From assembly GCA_905214315.1 (NCBI GenBank), contig CAJMLN010000008.1, positions 1 through 57,408 of the forward strand: a stretch of DNA of 57,408 bases, in the 5' to 3' direction. Positions 31,028 through 40,431 of this stretch are shown here, one piece after another. The DNA is from an uncultured bacterium. GTDB lineage: Bacteria; Bacillota; Clostridia; Christensenellales; QALW01. Below the pieces are notes generated by a model, which ran no database searches, had not been told where the DNA came from, and saw nothing but the letters and a program-made list of their open reading frames with translations. Every line of letters starts with the position of its first letter. Position 1 is the first letter of the stretch. The position numbers and the translations under genes are program-made.

Positions 31028-32821
31028 ATGAGTGAGCTGAAAGACAGAAGCCAGATAGAAGAAAAATATAAATGGAACCTGCACGATATCTTTATGGACG
31101 ACAGCGCCTGGGAGGAAGAATTTGCTTTCATAAAAGAAGAACTCCCCCGGCTTTCCGCTTTTCAGGGTACCCTGAGCGATAAGCAGCAGCTGAAGAAGCT
31201 GTTTGAGCTGGAGCATACCCTGATGCCCCGGCTGGAAAGACTGTTCGTCTATGCCAAAATGAGCCGCGACCAGGATAACGGAAATGACCGTTACGTTTCC
31301 ATGTGCGACAGAGCCTATGCGCTGCTGACTGCCTGCGATACCGAAACCGCCTATATTGTTCCGGAGCTGAACCGCCTGGATGACAAAATTCTGCTTAATT
31401 GGGCGGATGAACATATATTCGAGGATCGCTCCGTATTTTTAAAGGAAATTGTGCGGAACAAGCAGCATGTACTTTCCGAGGGCGAAGAAAAGCTGCTGGC
31501 GCTCTCAGGCGAGATGGCCAATTCCTATGATACGATTTTTACGATGCTCGACGATGTGGATATGAAATTTGCGCCGGTCACGCTGCCCGACGGAACCCAG
31601 ACCGAGCTTTCCCACGGCCGCTACGGTCTCTTTTTGCAGGATAAGGACCGCTCTCTCCGCCGGCAGGCCTATGAATCCATGTATGAGGCGCATATACAGA
31701 GCATCAATACATTGGCGGCTCTATACGCTTCCAGCGTCAAAAAAGACGTTTTCTACGCCCGTGCGCGGAAATTCCCCTCTGTGCTGGAAGGCGAGCTGTT
31801 CAGCGGCAATATTCCCCTCAGCGTTTACGACGGACTGATTGAGGCTATTCACGGCGGACTGCCGGCACTGCACCGCTATGTTGCACTGAGAAAAAAACTC
31901 CTGTCCCTTGACGAAATGAAAATGTACGATATGTACGTACCGATTGTAGAGGCGGATACCAAAACCTACAGCTACGAAAAGGCCCAGGCTCTGGTCCGGG
32001 AAGCGCTTGCGCCCCTTGGCGCGGAATATCTGTCCGTACTGGACCGCGCTTTCAGCGAAAACTGGATCGATGTTTTTGAAACCAAAGGAAAAACCAGCGG
32101 CGCCTATTCCTGGGGCGCTTACGGCACACATCCGTATATGCTCCTAAATTTTCAGGGACGGCTGGACGACGTGTTCACCCTTGCCCATGAGGCGGGTCAT
32201 TCCATGCACACCTATTTCTCCGACCGGGCTCTCTCCTATGAAAAAGCGCAGTATAAAATTTTTGTAGCGGAGGTTGCCTCCACGGTGAACGAGGTTCTGC
32301 TGCTGAAACACCTGCTTGCGGCAACAGAAGACCGCAATACAAAGGCATACCTGCTCAATCATTTCCTGGATCAGTTCCGCACCACAGTTTTCCGGCAGAC
32401 CATGTTTGCCGAATTTGAACGCGCGGCGCACAAAACGGTGGAGGATGGAGAAAGCCTGACGGTAAACCGGCTGAATTCCACCTATGCGAAGCTGAACAAG
32501 CTCTATTACGGCAACGCGGTAGATACGGACCGGTATATTGAAACCGAATGGTCCAGAATTCCCCATTTCTACAACTGCTTTTACGTATATCAATACGCCA
32601 CCGGCTTTTCCGCCGCCGTAGCCATTGCCGAAAACATTCTGCAGCACGGCGCGCCGGCAGTGAAAAATTATCTGCGCTTTTTATCCAGCGGCGGCAGTGA
32701 TTTTCCGGTAGAGCTTTTAAAAATCGCCGGCGTTGATTTATCCAGGCCGGATACAGTACTGTCCGGTATGAAAGTATTTGAGCAAACATTGCACGATTTT
32801 GAGGAGATGACAGCAAAATGA
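31028..32821 (+). CDS. pepF: Oligoendopeptidase F (M3 family)
   Basis: A 597-residue cytosolic zinc metallopeptidase that degrades short peptides. The zinc motif HEAGH lies in FTLAHEAGHSMHTYFSD near residue 385, and the third ligand Glu is in YKIFVAEVASTVNEVLLLKHLL. N-terminal KWNLHDIFMDDSAWEEEF is the family opening. AAAGAGG precedes the ATG at 31028 by about 8 bases; a TTG two codons earlier is less likely. It overlaps the next small gene by 4 bases, making a three-gene operon. Confidence 0.95.
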   Translation: MSELKDRSQIEEKYKWNLHDIFMDDSAWEEEFAFIKEELPRLSAFQGTLSDKQQLKKLFELEHTLMPRLERLFVYAKMSRDQDNGNDRYVSMCDRAYALLTACDTETAYIVPELNRLDDKILLNWADEHIFEDRSVFLKEIVRNKQHVLSEGEEKLLALSGEMANSYDTIFTMLDDVDMKFAPVTLPDGTQTELSHGRYGLFLQDKDRSLRRQAYESMYEAHIQSINTLAALYASSVKKDVFYARARKFPSVLEGELFSGNIPLSVYDGLIEAIHGGLPALHRYVALRKKLLSLDEMKMYDMYVPIVEADTKTYSYEKAQALVREALAPLGAEYLSVLDRAFSENWIDVFETKGKTSGAYSWGAYGTHPYMLLNFQGRLDDVFTLAHEAGHSMHTYFSDRALSYEKAQYKIFVAEVASTVNEVLLLKHLLAATEDRNTKAYLLNHFLDQFRTTVFRQTMFAEFERAAHKTVEDGESLTVNRLNSTYAKLNKLYYGNAVDTDRYIETEWSRIPHFYNCFYVYQYATGFSAAVAIAENILQHGAPAVKNYLRFLSSGGSDFPVELLKIAGVDLSRPDTVLSGMKVFEQTLHDFEEMTAK

Positions 32822-33144
32822 CCGGCTTTGATGACAAAACTTTAACATACATGACCAACCGTTTAAAAGAAGATCTGCCAAAAACAGATCCCGCGGCAGC
32901 GCGCGAAATTTTCAACCTGGCGCTCTCCTATGACGTTGATTTTATGGTGCAGGCCGGCATTATCAGGGACGGCGGCTTTACCGAGGAATATTATGACGAA
33001 GACGATGCCTTTGATTTTATCATTGAGCATATTTCCAACGCCCGTCCTGATTTTGACGCCGCCCTGCTTTCGGAGCTGCTGGAACTTTACTTTGAGTATC
33101 ATGACGCTTACATGGAGCAGCAGGGGCTGCTCAGCTGGGAATAA
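32818..33144 (+). CDS. Conserved acidic small protein downstream of pepF
   Basis: A 108-residue, strongly acidic, helix-rich protein (DPAAAREIFNLALSYDVDFM, then DEDDAFDFIIEHISNARPDF). There is no Cys, signal or membrane helix. I do not recognise the family. The start overlaps the pepF stop by 4 bases (ATGA), so it is translationally coupled. The operon position suggests a cytosolic role linked to pepF or to the pyrophosphohydrolase that follows, but nothing in the sequence shows it. Confidence 0.75.
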   Translation: MTGFDDKTLTYMTNRLKEDLPKTDPAAAREIFNLALSYDVDFMVQAGIIRDGGFTEEYYDEDDAFDFIIEHISNARPDFDAALLSELLELYFEYHDAYMEQQGLLSWE

Positions 33145-33147
33145 AAA

Positions 33148-33483
33148 ATGACCGATACAACCACCACACTTGCCCAGCTCCAGCAGCATATCCGGGACTT
33201 TTCCGACGCCCGCGCCTGGCGAAAGAAGGAAAACGCAAAGGATCTGGTTATGGCGCTTTCCGTCGAGGCCGCGGAATTGAGCGAAATTTTCATGTGGCTG
33301 CATTCGGACGCGGCCGATACCGTAAAGCAGGATCCGGCGGAATTTGAACATTTACAGGAGGAGCTGGCCGATATTTTCTGGTATCTGTGCCGCCTGTGCA
33401 CACATTTTGAGATTGATCTGGCAAAAGCCGTAGAAAAAAAGACCGCAAAAAATGCAGAAAAATATCCCGCACGTATTGAGTAA
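33148..33483 (+). CDS. MazG-like nucleotide pyrophosphohydrolase
   Basis: A 111-residue all-alpha NTP pyrophosphohydrolase of the MazG/RS21-C6 type, which hydrolyses (d)NTPs to monophosphates and PPi. The metal-binding acidic residues are in LSVEAAELSEIFMWL and LQEELADIFWYLCRLC, giving the ExxE and ExxD motifs. It starts 3 bases after the previous stop. The family is usually involved in clearing unusual nucleotides such as modified dCTP. It is the last gene of the pepF operon. Confidence 0.88.
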   Translation: MTDTTTTLAQLQQHIRDFSDARAWRKKENAKDLVMALSVEAAELSEIFMWLHSDAADTVKQDPAEFEHLQEELADIFWYLCRLCTHFEIDLAKAVEKKTAKNAEKYPARIE

Positions 33484-33563
33484 AAAACAGGCACCCGCAG
33501 AATGCGCCGATTGTACAATCTTGCTGAAAATGCTCCGAAAAAGAAAAATGCCCCAGAGAGGGG

Positions 33564-33593
33564 TTGAAGAATCCCCAGCCAATATGCTATAAT
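33564..33593 (+). promoter_or_regulatory. Promoter of the third WbsX-like gene
   Basis: TTGAAG (33564-33569) and TATAAT (33588-33593) are 18 bases apart. Confidence 0.6.
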
Positions 33594-33669
33594 ACGAATA
33601 CAGGAGAACAATCACCGTGCATACGGCATAGAACAAAAAGTCCTGTATAAAAGAAAAGAAGGGATTCTT

Positions 33670-34683
33670 ATGAAAAACGGAATTTCTATCGGTGCCATTC
33701 GTTGGGACGCTTGGGTGTCTCCTGACTGTGAAACCCGCAATGTGGGAGCTTCGCATGTAGGGGCACAGGTTTGCCGTACATTAACGCCCGCAAAATACCA
33801 TTTTCGGGCGCCTTATTTTGCAAAGCTGTATATCAACGGTCCAGTGAGTCTGCCCGATTATACCCAGGAGCAATTGGATGAAGAAATTTTAATGGCCGCC
33901 GACGCGGGAATTGATTATTTTGCCTACTGCTGGTATTCCAATCAATCGGAAATGTCCTGGGCACGCCGTTTTCACGCCAAAAGCCAATATAAAAACAAGG
34001 TAAAATTTGCAAGCATCAGTATTCCGAACGATCCGGAAGAAACATCCGAGCTGATTGAACTGATGCAGCAGGATTTTTATTTTAAAATTCCTGACGGCCG
34101 TCCTCTGCTGTTTGTTTATACAGAGGCGGATATCCGCGAAAAAGTCAATTTTGTCCGGGAAACCTGCAGGCAAAAGGGATATCTGCAGCCTTACCTTGCT
34201 CTCATGGGCAGCAGCCCGGAGCACGCCAGGGAAATGGACGGTGACGCCATCTCCGATTACGCGCTATTCGGCGACGAAATCCCATTCATGCAGATGGCAA
34301 CCAACGGCGTCAAGCGCTGGGAGCGCGGCCTGCAGGCAAATATGGATATGATTCCCTGCGTTTCTACCGGCTGGGATCCCCGCCCCAGAGGTGATAATCC
34401 TATTTCATGGGATGCCAATACCGGAAAAGTCAGCAGTGTACCAACAGCTACTCCGGAAGAAATTGTAGAGCATTTGGACAACTGCTTACAGTGGATGAAA
34501 GCGAATGAAGCCTCCTGCCCAGCCAAAGCCTTGGTTATCTACGCCTGGAACGAGCACGACGAGGGCGGATGGCTCTGCCCTACGGTCACAGTGGACGAAC
34601 TGGGCAATCCGATACAAAAGGACGGCAAAAATATTCCCAACGACAGCCGTCTGCAGGCTTTAAAGCAATATTTGACAAAATAG
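33670..34683 (+). CDS. GH99-like / WbsX-type glycan-active protein, copy C
   Basis: A 337-residue protein related to the two WbsX-like proteins near the left end of the window but more diverged. It keeps GIDYFAYCWYSNQSEMSW (barrel strand), TGWDPRPRGDNP and the ending signature YAWNEHDEGGWLCPT, in which the usual Trp-Thr-Glu is His-Asp-Glu. There is no export signal. AGAAGGGA precedes the ATG. It is followed 95 bases later by a GH106-like enzyme in the same direction, so the pair is probably a glycan-use unit. Confidence 0.75.
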   Translation: MKNGISIGAIRWDAWVSPDCETRNVGASHVGAQVCRTLTPAKYHFRAPYFAKLYINGPVSLPDYTQEQLDEEILMAADAGIDYFAYCWYSNQSEMSWARRFHAKSQYKNKVKFASISIPNDPEETSELIELMQQDFYFKIPDGRPLLFVYTEADIREKVNFVRETCRQKGYLQPYLALMGSSPEHAREMDGDAISDYALFGDEIPFMQMATNGVKRWERGLQANMDMIPCVSTGWDPRPRGDNPISWDANTGKVSSVPTATPEEIVEHLDNCLQWMKANEASCPAKALVIYAWNEHDEGGWLCPTVTVDELGNPIQKDGKNIPNDSRLQALKQYLTK

Positions 34684-34778
34684 CTCTCTCTGTAAAACCA
34701 ACCACTCCCATACGGATCAAAAATTCAGCGTCCAAAAGATGCTACTGAATAAAAAGAAAACAGAAAGGAACACCTTCT

Positions 34779-36815
34779 ATGAAACTCGATCAAGCAAAGA
34801 TTAAAAATCCCGACGCGGAGTACCGTCTGCATATGCTCACCCATGATTGGGGCACCAATCACCCGCAGCGCATTAAAATGTACTGCGACGGCGGCGTGGG
34901 CGGCGTTGTTACAAACGTGCCCTGGCACCCCGTGGACTCCCACGGCGACTACCTCTGCAACCAGGACGACTTTGATTTTATCAATAAAGTACTGGACGAC
35001 TGCGAGCAGGCAGGCTTAAAGCTGTGGCTCTATGACGAAAAGGGATATCCCAGCGGCTCGGCCGACGGCCTTACTTTAAAGGACCACCCGGAATATGAAG
35101 CCCGCGGTATCGTGTGCATCAAGCGGCAAGGCGAGGGATGCGAACCCATTTCGCTTACGCTTGATGAAAAGCTGGAAAAATTCCTGTACGCCTACGCCAT
35201 TGACCAGAATGGCACGCAGCTGCCGGCAGACTGGTCCGAGCAGACGGTAAGCTTTGCCGGAACAGAGGGCAGCTGGACGCTTTATGCCATTGCCCAGAGA
35301 ATTGTTTTTGAAGGCAGCCATGCGGAGAAATGCGGCTGGTATCCCCGGCATTATCCCAACATTATGGATAAAGCGGCCATCGGCGAATTTATCCGCAACA
35401 CCTATGAAAAATATGCGCAGGAAATTCCAAATATCGGCCAAAGAATCGACGCGGTATTTACCGACGAACCCAGCTTAATGAGTGGCTACATCAATGTTTC
35501 CTGTGATTACCCCTATGCCAATCATCCCTGGCAGGAAACGCTGCCCCAGGTGTTTGAAAAAATGCATGGGTATGATTTAATGCCCCATCTGCACCGGCTG
35601 TTTGAAGGAGATGACCTCCTGAATAAAACCGTGCGCCTTCATTTTGAACAGACCGTAGCCCAAATGGTAGTGGAGGGATTTTTTAAGCAAATTAACGATT
35701 GGTGCGCAGCACATAATATGAAATTCTCTGGTCATAATCTGTTAGAGGAAAGCATCGGCTTCCACGTGGTTATGAACGGCGATCTGTTTGCCTGTCTGCG
35801 CAATATGAGCTGGCCGGGTGTGGACATTTTAACCGGTGATCCCGAACAATTCAAAAACGCAGATTTCCACTATATGATGGCGGCCAAGTTCGTAGGCTCC
35901 GCAGCGCGAGCCGCGGGAAGACCGCAGCGGGTCATGGTAGAAATCTGCCCTGTTCAGCGAGACGACAATCCGGATTTCACCATCGAACAGCAAATCGGTA
36001 CGATGGATTTGATTTTCTTCTCAGGAATCAACCACATCAATTCCTATCTGAGTGCGGAACGTCTGGGCGAAAATTTAAGATTGTACACCGACTATTTTGC
36101 CCGGATTGCCTATATGCTGCGCGACGCCGCCTGGGACGGAAAAATCGGTATGTATTATCCCATTGAGTCGGCGCAGGCGCTGCATACCCCCATTCACGGA
36201 AACTGCGGCAGCTTTGCCCCGGCCATTCATGAAATACAAAACTGTATGAAAAATCTTACCTTAGGTTTATATCAGCACCAGCTGGATAACACCCTGGTAG
36301 ATCATCAATGGATGCGGGAAGCCGTAATCGGCAAAGACGGTACGCTCTCCTGCAACGGCGTAACGATAAGCGTTATGGTAATGCCGTGCGTATCTGCCCT
36401 GCCGCTGGATATTCTGGAAAAGCTCCTTGCCTTTGAACAGGCCGGCGGTAAGCTGATTTGGGCAGAGAAAAAGCCGCTGATGGGCCAAACGATGCAGGAG
36501 CACAGCCGTGTGCAGGAGCTTGCGGAAAAGATTTCCGTCAGCGCCGATGCCCTGGCCGAGACCGTCGCCGCTGTGGAGTACGAGTTAAAGGCCGTCAGCA
36601 CAGAACAGGCTTCTCTGTTTGTAAGCCGGTACATAAAAGACGGCGAAGAGATCTACTACATTCTCAACAGCTCTGCGCAGGCCAATCAGGTTACGCTCTC
36701 CGGCGCGGGCACGCTCAGCATCATCGACAACCGTACCGGCGATATTACCCGGGCAGAGGGTCAATATCAGCTGAATATGCCGCCGTACTCTTCCATCCTT
36801 GCAGTACGCTCATAA
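34779..36815 (+). CDS. GH106-like glycosidase (alpha-L-rhamnosidase type)
   Basis: A 678-residue protein with the barrel layout of GH106-like hydrolases. Key segments are GLKLWLYDEKGYPSGSADG near residue 85, RIDAVFTDEPSLMSG near 225, GFFKQINDWCAAHNMKFSGHNLLEE near 305, and a C-terminal beta domain. There is no signal peptide. GH106 enzymes release L-rhamnose from pectin-type polymers, and an L-rhamnose isomerase gene lies 11 kb away. The barrel part is recognisable, but this protein is shorter than most GH106, so specificity remains open. Confidence 0.7.
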   Translation: MKLDQAKIKNPDAEYRLHMLTHDWGTNHPQRIKMYCDGGVGGVVTNVPWHPVDSHGDYLCNQDDFDFINKVLDDCEQAGLKLWLYDEKGYPSGSADGLTLKDHPEYEARGIVCIKRQGEGCEPISLTLDEKLEKFLYAYAIDQNGTQLPADWSEQTVSFAGTEGSWTLYAIAQRIVFEGSHAEKCGWYPRHYPNIMDKAAIGEFIRNTYEKYAQEIPNIGQRIDAVFTDEPSLMSGYINVSCDYPYANHPWQETLPQVFEKMHGYDLMPHLHRLFEGDDLLNKTVRLHFEQTVAQMVVEGFFKQINDWCAAHNMKFSGHNLLEESIGFHVVMNGDLFACLRNMSWPGVDILTGDPEQFKNADFHYMMAAKFVGSAARAAGRPQRVMVEICPVQRDDNPDFTIEQQIGTMDLIFFSGINHINSYLSAERLGENLRLYTDYFARIAYMLRDAAWDGKIGMYYPIESAQALHTPIHGNCGSFAPAIHEIQNCMKNLTLGLYQHQLDNTLVDHQWMREAVIGKDGTLSCNGVTISVMVMPCVSALPLDILEKLLAFEQAGGKLIWAEKKPLMGQTMQEHSRVQELAEKISVSADALAETVAAVEYELKAVSTEQASLFVSRYIKDGEEIYYILNSSAQANQVTLSGAGTLSIIDNRTGDITRAEGQYQLNMPPYSSILAVRS

Positions 36816-36822
36816 AAAAATA

Positions 36823-36860
36823 GGCCCGTTTTCCACAAAGAAACGGGTCTTTCCTTTTTT
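36823..36860 (+). terminator. Terminator of the GH106-like gene
   Basis: GGCCCGTTT (36823-36831) pairs with AAACGGGTC (36841-36849) and TTCCTTTTTT follows. Confidence 0.85.
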
Positions 36861-36872
36861 ATATACTCTTGA

Positions 36873-36918
36873 TGCAAAAATAGAATTCCCCCCTATGGAC
36901 GAATTCTATTTTTGAGCA
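36873..36918. repeat. Perfect 13-bp inverted repeat, possible bidirectional terminator
   Basis: AAAAATAGAATTC (36876-36888) pairs perfectly with 36901-36913, flanked by TGC/GCA. The A-rich and T-rich arms would act as a terminator on both strands. It lies 16 bases past the terminator of the rightward gene. Confidence 0.6.
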
Positions 36919-37003
36919 TAGTCTGATGCCGCCGACAGCGCACAAATCTGCCTTTCCATTGCTAATGCTCTTTCCTTTCTCCCGTCTATCAGGTGATCTT
37001 CCT

Positions 37004-37038
37004 TTACAAAAAAAAGGATGGAGAGCATCCATCCTTTT
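37004..37038 (-). terminator. Terminator of the zinc-ribbon gene
   Basis: AAAAGGATGG (37012-37021) pairs with CCATCCTTTT (37029-37038). The minus strand continues TTTT. Confidence 0.85.
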
Positions 37039-37082
37039 AACTATCTCTTTGTTGAAATAGTTTTTGCTCAAGTGCCGCAGAT

Positions 37083-37355
37083 TTATGAACGGCGAGCCTT
37101 AAAGCAAGCATCGCAATATACAGGGCGATCTTCCTTGGGCTGGAAGGGTACCTGTGTAGGTGCGCCGCATTCTGCACAAACAGTGTCGAACATCTCTCTG
37201 GGCCCGCGCTGCGCATTGCGTTTTGCCTGACGGCACTCACGGCAACGGCCCGGCTCATTCTTCAGTCCTTTTTCAGCATAGAATTCCTGTTCACCAGCAG
37301 TAAACGTGAATTCTTTTCCGCACTCTTTGCAGATTAATGTCTTGTCTTCGTACAT
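37083..37355 (-). CDS. Small zinc-binding protein (CxxC-CxxC zinc ribbon)
   Basis: A 90-residue protein with four CxxC pairs: CKECG and CRECR in the first half, CAECG and CDAC in the second, so two zinc-binding units. The first half (LICKECGKEFTFTAGEQEFYAEKG) is the probable zinc-binding domain family PF13451, common in Firmicutes and of unknown role; nucleic-acid binding is often suggested. The ATG at 37355 follows GGGGG by 8 bases and is preferred over an ATG five codons earlier. It has a good sigma-A promoter. Confidence 0.85.
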   Translation of the reverse strand: MYEDKTLICKECGKEFTFTAGEQEFYAEKGLKNEPGRCRECRQAKRNAQRGPREMFDTVCAECGAPTQVPFQPKEDRPVYCDACFKARRS

Positions 37356-37393
37356 TGATATGTCCCCCATTAAAATTTTTGTTGCACGTGCAG

Positions 37394-37421
37394 GTTATAC
37401 TGGGTCAATGGGAACAATCAA
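37394..37421 (-). promoter_or_regulatory. Promoter of the zinc-ribbon gene
   Basis: On the minus strand TTGATT (37416-37421) and TATAAC (37394-37399) have a 16-base spacer. Confidence 0.6.
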
Positions 37422-37563
37422 GTAAAAAGTTCGCGGGTATTCCATAGTTCCATTATAAACTCTTCGTCAACATCCTTATTATACAACAACAAAAAACCAA
37501 ATGCAACCTCTTTTTTATAAAAAACATTAAAAATTTTTTAATATTTATGTAAAAAGCTGTCGA

Positions 37564-39777
37564 TTACAGCAACGCATGTCCCATTTTCAAGCGGACATCC
37601 AATGCGGAATACCGTTTTTGCGTTTCCGTATTCTGCACCATAGCCGCCACCGTATGCTCATTGCCGCACAGCACTACCATTTTACTGGCACGCGTAACAG
37701 CAGTATAAAAGAGATTTCTTGTCATAATGCGCATTCCTCCTAAGGGAAGAGGCATAACAACAACGGGAAATTCACATCCCTGACTCTTATGCACGCTCAA
37801 CGCATAGGCCAGCACCAGCTCTTCGGTTTCGGCAAACTCATAAACGCAGATACGCCCATCTTCAAATTGTACAGTAAGCCGCCGTGCTTCCTGATCAATC
37901 CTATCAATAATGCCGCAGTCGCCATTAAACATCCCGCAGCCTGAAAGCAGCACGCCTTTTTTCTCAAACAGAGTCCAGGGGCGTTCATAATTATTACGGA
38001 TCTGCATTACTTTATCACCGCAGCGAAAAATATTTTCTCCGCTGACGTATTCTTTTTTACCAAATGTTTGAGGGTTCAGCGCCTCCTGAAGTAATTTATT
38101 CAAATGAAAAACACCGCACATCCCTTTTTTTATAGGAGTAAGCACCTGAATATCGCGCATCGGATTGATGCCATACGCATCCGGCAGACGGCGCAGGCAG
38201 AGGTCTACCACCGTTTGTGCAATCAACGGCTCGCTGTTTTTTCTATCCAAAAAGAAATCTCCGCCGGGCCGGTTTACAATCGGCATCTCCCCCTTATGAA
38301 TACGGTGTGCATTGATCACAATCGTACTTTCTGCTGCCTGCCGAAAGATCTCCGTCAGCGCCACCACAGGAAACACTCCGGAGGCAATCATATCCGCCAG
38401 CACGTTACCCGCCCCAACCGAGGGCAGTTGGTCGGCGTCGCCCACCAGAATCAGCCTTGTCCCTTTTTTTAAACCGTTCAGCAGCGCATTCATTAAAAAA
38501 ATATCGATCATGCTGGCCTCATCTACAATACACACGCCGCATTCCAACGGATTTTCCTTATTCCGCTTAAAGATGAAACCGTTTTCCGTCTTCGTATATT
38601 CCAGCAGGCGATGAATCGTCTTGGCGTCCTCGCCCGTAGCGTCAGCCATTCTTTTAGCTGCTCTCCCTGTGGGAGCGGCCAAAGCAATCTCCATTCCGCG
38701 CCGGCGGAACAAATTCAGAATACAATCCAGCGTTGTCGTCTTCCCCGTACCGGGACCTCCGGTAATAATGCAGATCCCATTGTTAATCGCCTGCAAAACA
38801 GCGCTGCGCTGTTTTTGTGCCAGAACAATATGCCTTGAAGCTTCAAAGCTGTCGATTTCGCGGTCAATATCTTTCTCCGGCTCCGTTTCCACCGAGTGCT
38901 GCAGCAAAAGCAGATCTCCCGCAATCAGAGCCTCAGCATAAAAGAATTTAGGATGGTACACGGCCCGGCAATCCTTTACATCACGAATAACGACCATTTG
39001 TTTGGACGCTAACGCCATCAAAGATTCCCGTACCCGTTGGCCCTCTGTATCTAAAAGCGCCGCAGTTCTCTGGCAAAGCAATTCCTCAGGTAAAAAAGTA
39101 TGTCCCTCGTTTCCTGCCTCTCTAAGGCAATATTGCACACCTGCGCATATACGAAATTGAGAATCTTGTGCCAAGCCCATGCCGGCTGCGATCTTATCGG
39201 CCGTCAAAAAACCAATTCCCTCAATATCTTCCACCATCAAATACGGATTCGTTTGCAGGGTTTCTATCGTACGATCGCCGTAAAAAGAAAATATCTTCAG
39301 CGCCAGGTTAGGCGTAACGCCGAATTTCTGCAAAAACATCACCGTATGCTGTGCACCCAACAGCTGTCCAAAAGCCTCGCCGATTTGCTGTGCTTTAGCT
39401 TTTCCAATTCCCCGTATTATACAAAGCCTTTGCGGCTCCTTTTCGATAATCTTCAAGGCGGAAGCGCCGAATTCATCTACAATATCACGGGCTACCTTCG
39501 GACCTATTCCTTTTATAATGCCGGAGGCCAAATAGGCTTCAATTTCTTCAGGCGTTTGCGGCACTGTAATTTCATAAGAAACGGCTTTAAACTGCGTGCC
39601 ATAGGTATCATGTTCCACATAATCGCCGCAAACAGTTATAAAATCACCTTCCCTCAAAAGGGGGAAGGCACCGGTAACCGTTTCAAAGCCGTCATCGGTA
39701 GAAAATACAAATACCGTATATCCATTCTCCTCATTCCGGTAGATAATTCCCTCTACCGTACCGCTTAACGTAATCAT
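37564..39777 (-). CDS. recD2: RecD-like DNA helicase RecD2
   Basis: A 737-residue SF1 5'-3' helicase of the RecBC-independent type. The N-terminal OB-like region is followed by helix-hairpin-helix repeats (SGIIKGIGPKVARDIVDEFG and CIIRGIGKAKAQQIGEAFG near 85-130). The motor has Walker A GGPGTGKTTT near 340, Walker B IVDEASMID, and motif VI LFYTAVTRASKMVVL. VHKSQGCEFPVVVMPL near 675 is motif V/Va. Length fits RecD2. It overlaps the upstream membrane protein gene by 4 bases. The role is in DNA damage tolerance and replication-fork repair. Confidence 0.95.
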   Translation of the reverse strand: MITLSGTVEGIIYRNEENGYTVFVFSTDDGFETVTGAFPLLREGDFITVCGDYVEHDTYGTQFKAVSYEITVPQTPEEIEAYLASGIIKGIGPKVARDIVDEFGASALKIIEKEPQRLCIIRGIGKAKAQQIGEAFGQLLGAQHTVMFLQKFGVTPNLALKIFSFYGDRTIETLQTNPYLMVEDIEGIGFLTADKIAAGMGLAQDSQFRICAGVQYCLREAGNEGHTFLPEELLCQRTAALLDTEGQRVRESLMALASKQMVVIRDVKDCRAVYHPKFFYAEALIAGDLLLLQHSVETEPEKDIDREIDSFEASRHIVLAQKQRSAVLQAINNGICIITGGPGTGKTTTLDCILNLFRRRGMEIALAAPTGRAAKRMADATGEDAKTIHRLLEYTKTENGFIFKRNKENPLECGVCIVDEASMIDIFLMNALLNGLKKGTRLILVGDADQLPSVGAGNVLADMIASGVFPVVALTEIFRQAAESTIVINAHRIHKGEMPIVNRPGGDFFLDRKNSEPLIAQTVVDLCLRRLPDAYGINPMRDIQVLTPIKKGMCGVFHLNKLLQEALNPQTFGKKEYVSGENIFRCGDKVMQIRNNYERPWTLFEKKGVLLSGCGMFNGDCGIIDRIDQEARRLTVQFEDGRICVYEFAETEELVLAYALSVHKSQGCEFPVVVMPLPLGGMRIMTRNLFYTAVTRASKMVVLCGNEHTVAAMVQNTETQKRYSALDVRLKMGHALL

Positions 39778-40313
39778 AGAATAATTCCTTTAAAAAATAT
39801 TTCACTAAAAAGCACCATGATCAACGTTGCACAAATACTCCCGGCAACAACCGCAGGAAATGCATATTGAAAACGAATATTTAAAAGCGTCGCCACAAGA
39901 CAGCCGGTCCATACGCCCGTTCCCGGCAGGGGAACCGCCACAAATATAAATACGCCGAATACCGAAAGCCATACCTTGGCCGCCTTTGTTTTGGAATGAT
40001 CTAACTTTCCCTGTAATTTCTGCCCCTTTTTGCTGCCGTGATGCTCGATCCATTCTACCATCTTCTTAAACAAACGCGTACTCTTCATCCATTTCATCAC
40101 CGGCTTCAGCAACAGCAGTAAAATCAGCGCGGTAAACGTAGAACCGATCTGTGTAAGAATAATCAATTCCGCCGTACCGATCTCCTTAAAAACCGGCGCG
40201 CATAAAATAATAGCGTACCGAGACTCAATAATCGGCACGCAGGATAATAAGATGACTGCGAGCTGATGCCAAAATCGGGAAAAAAAATCTATGGCAGCAG
40301 AAAGTATAACCAT
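39774..40313 (-). CDS. Small multidrug export-family membrane protein (PF06695 type)
   Basis: A 179-residue integral membrane protein with about four helices. The pattern LAVILLSCVPIIESRYAIILCAPVF near the start and FIFVAVPLPGTGVWTGCLVATLLNIRF near 125 is that of the so-called small multi-drug export family; transport activity of this family is not well established. The ATG at 40313 follows ATGGAGG by 8 bases. A much longer in-frame extension upstream overlaps the promoter and the AraC gene and is rejected. It is co-transcribed with recD2 through an ATGA overlap. Confidence 0.75.
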   Translation of the reverse strand: MVILSAAIDFFSRFWHQLAVILLSCVPIIESRYAIILCAPVFKEIGTAELIILTQIGSTFTALILLLLLKPVMKWMKSTRLFKKMVEWIEHHGSKKGQKLQGKLDHSKTKAAKVWLSVFGVFIFVAVPLPGTGVWTGCLVATLLNIRFQYAFPAVVAGSICATLIMVLFSEIFFKGIIL

Positions 40314-40343
40314 CAAAAAATCCTCCATTTGTAAATCACTTTC

Positions 40344-40372
40344 ATTATAAAGTATATTATGGCAAAAGTCAA
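40344..40372 (-). promoter_or_regulatory. Promoter of the membrane protein-recD2 operon
   Basis: On the minus strand TTGACT (40367-40372) and TATAAT (40344-40349) are 17 bases apart. Its position confirms the short form of the membrane protein. Confidence 0.75.
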
Positions 40373-40431
40373 TGTAATACTGGGGAGAAACCGTTTCATC
40401 CCCTCCTTTTATCTCATGTTTTCCGACAAAA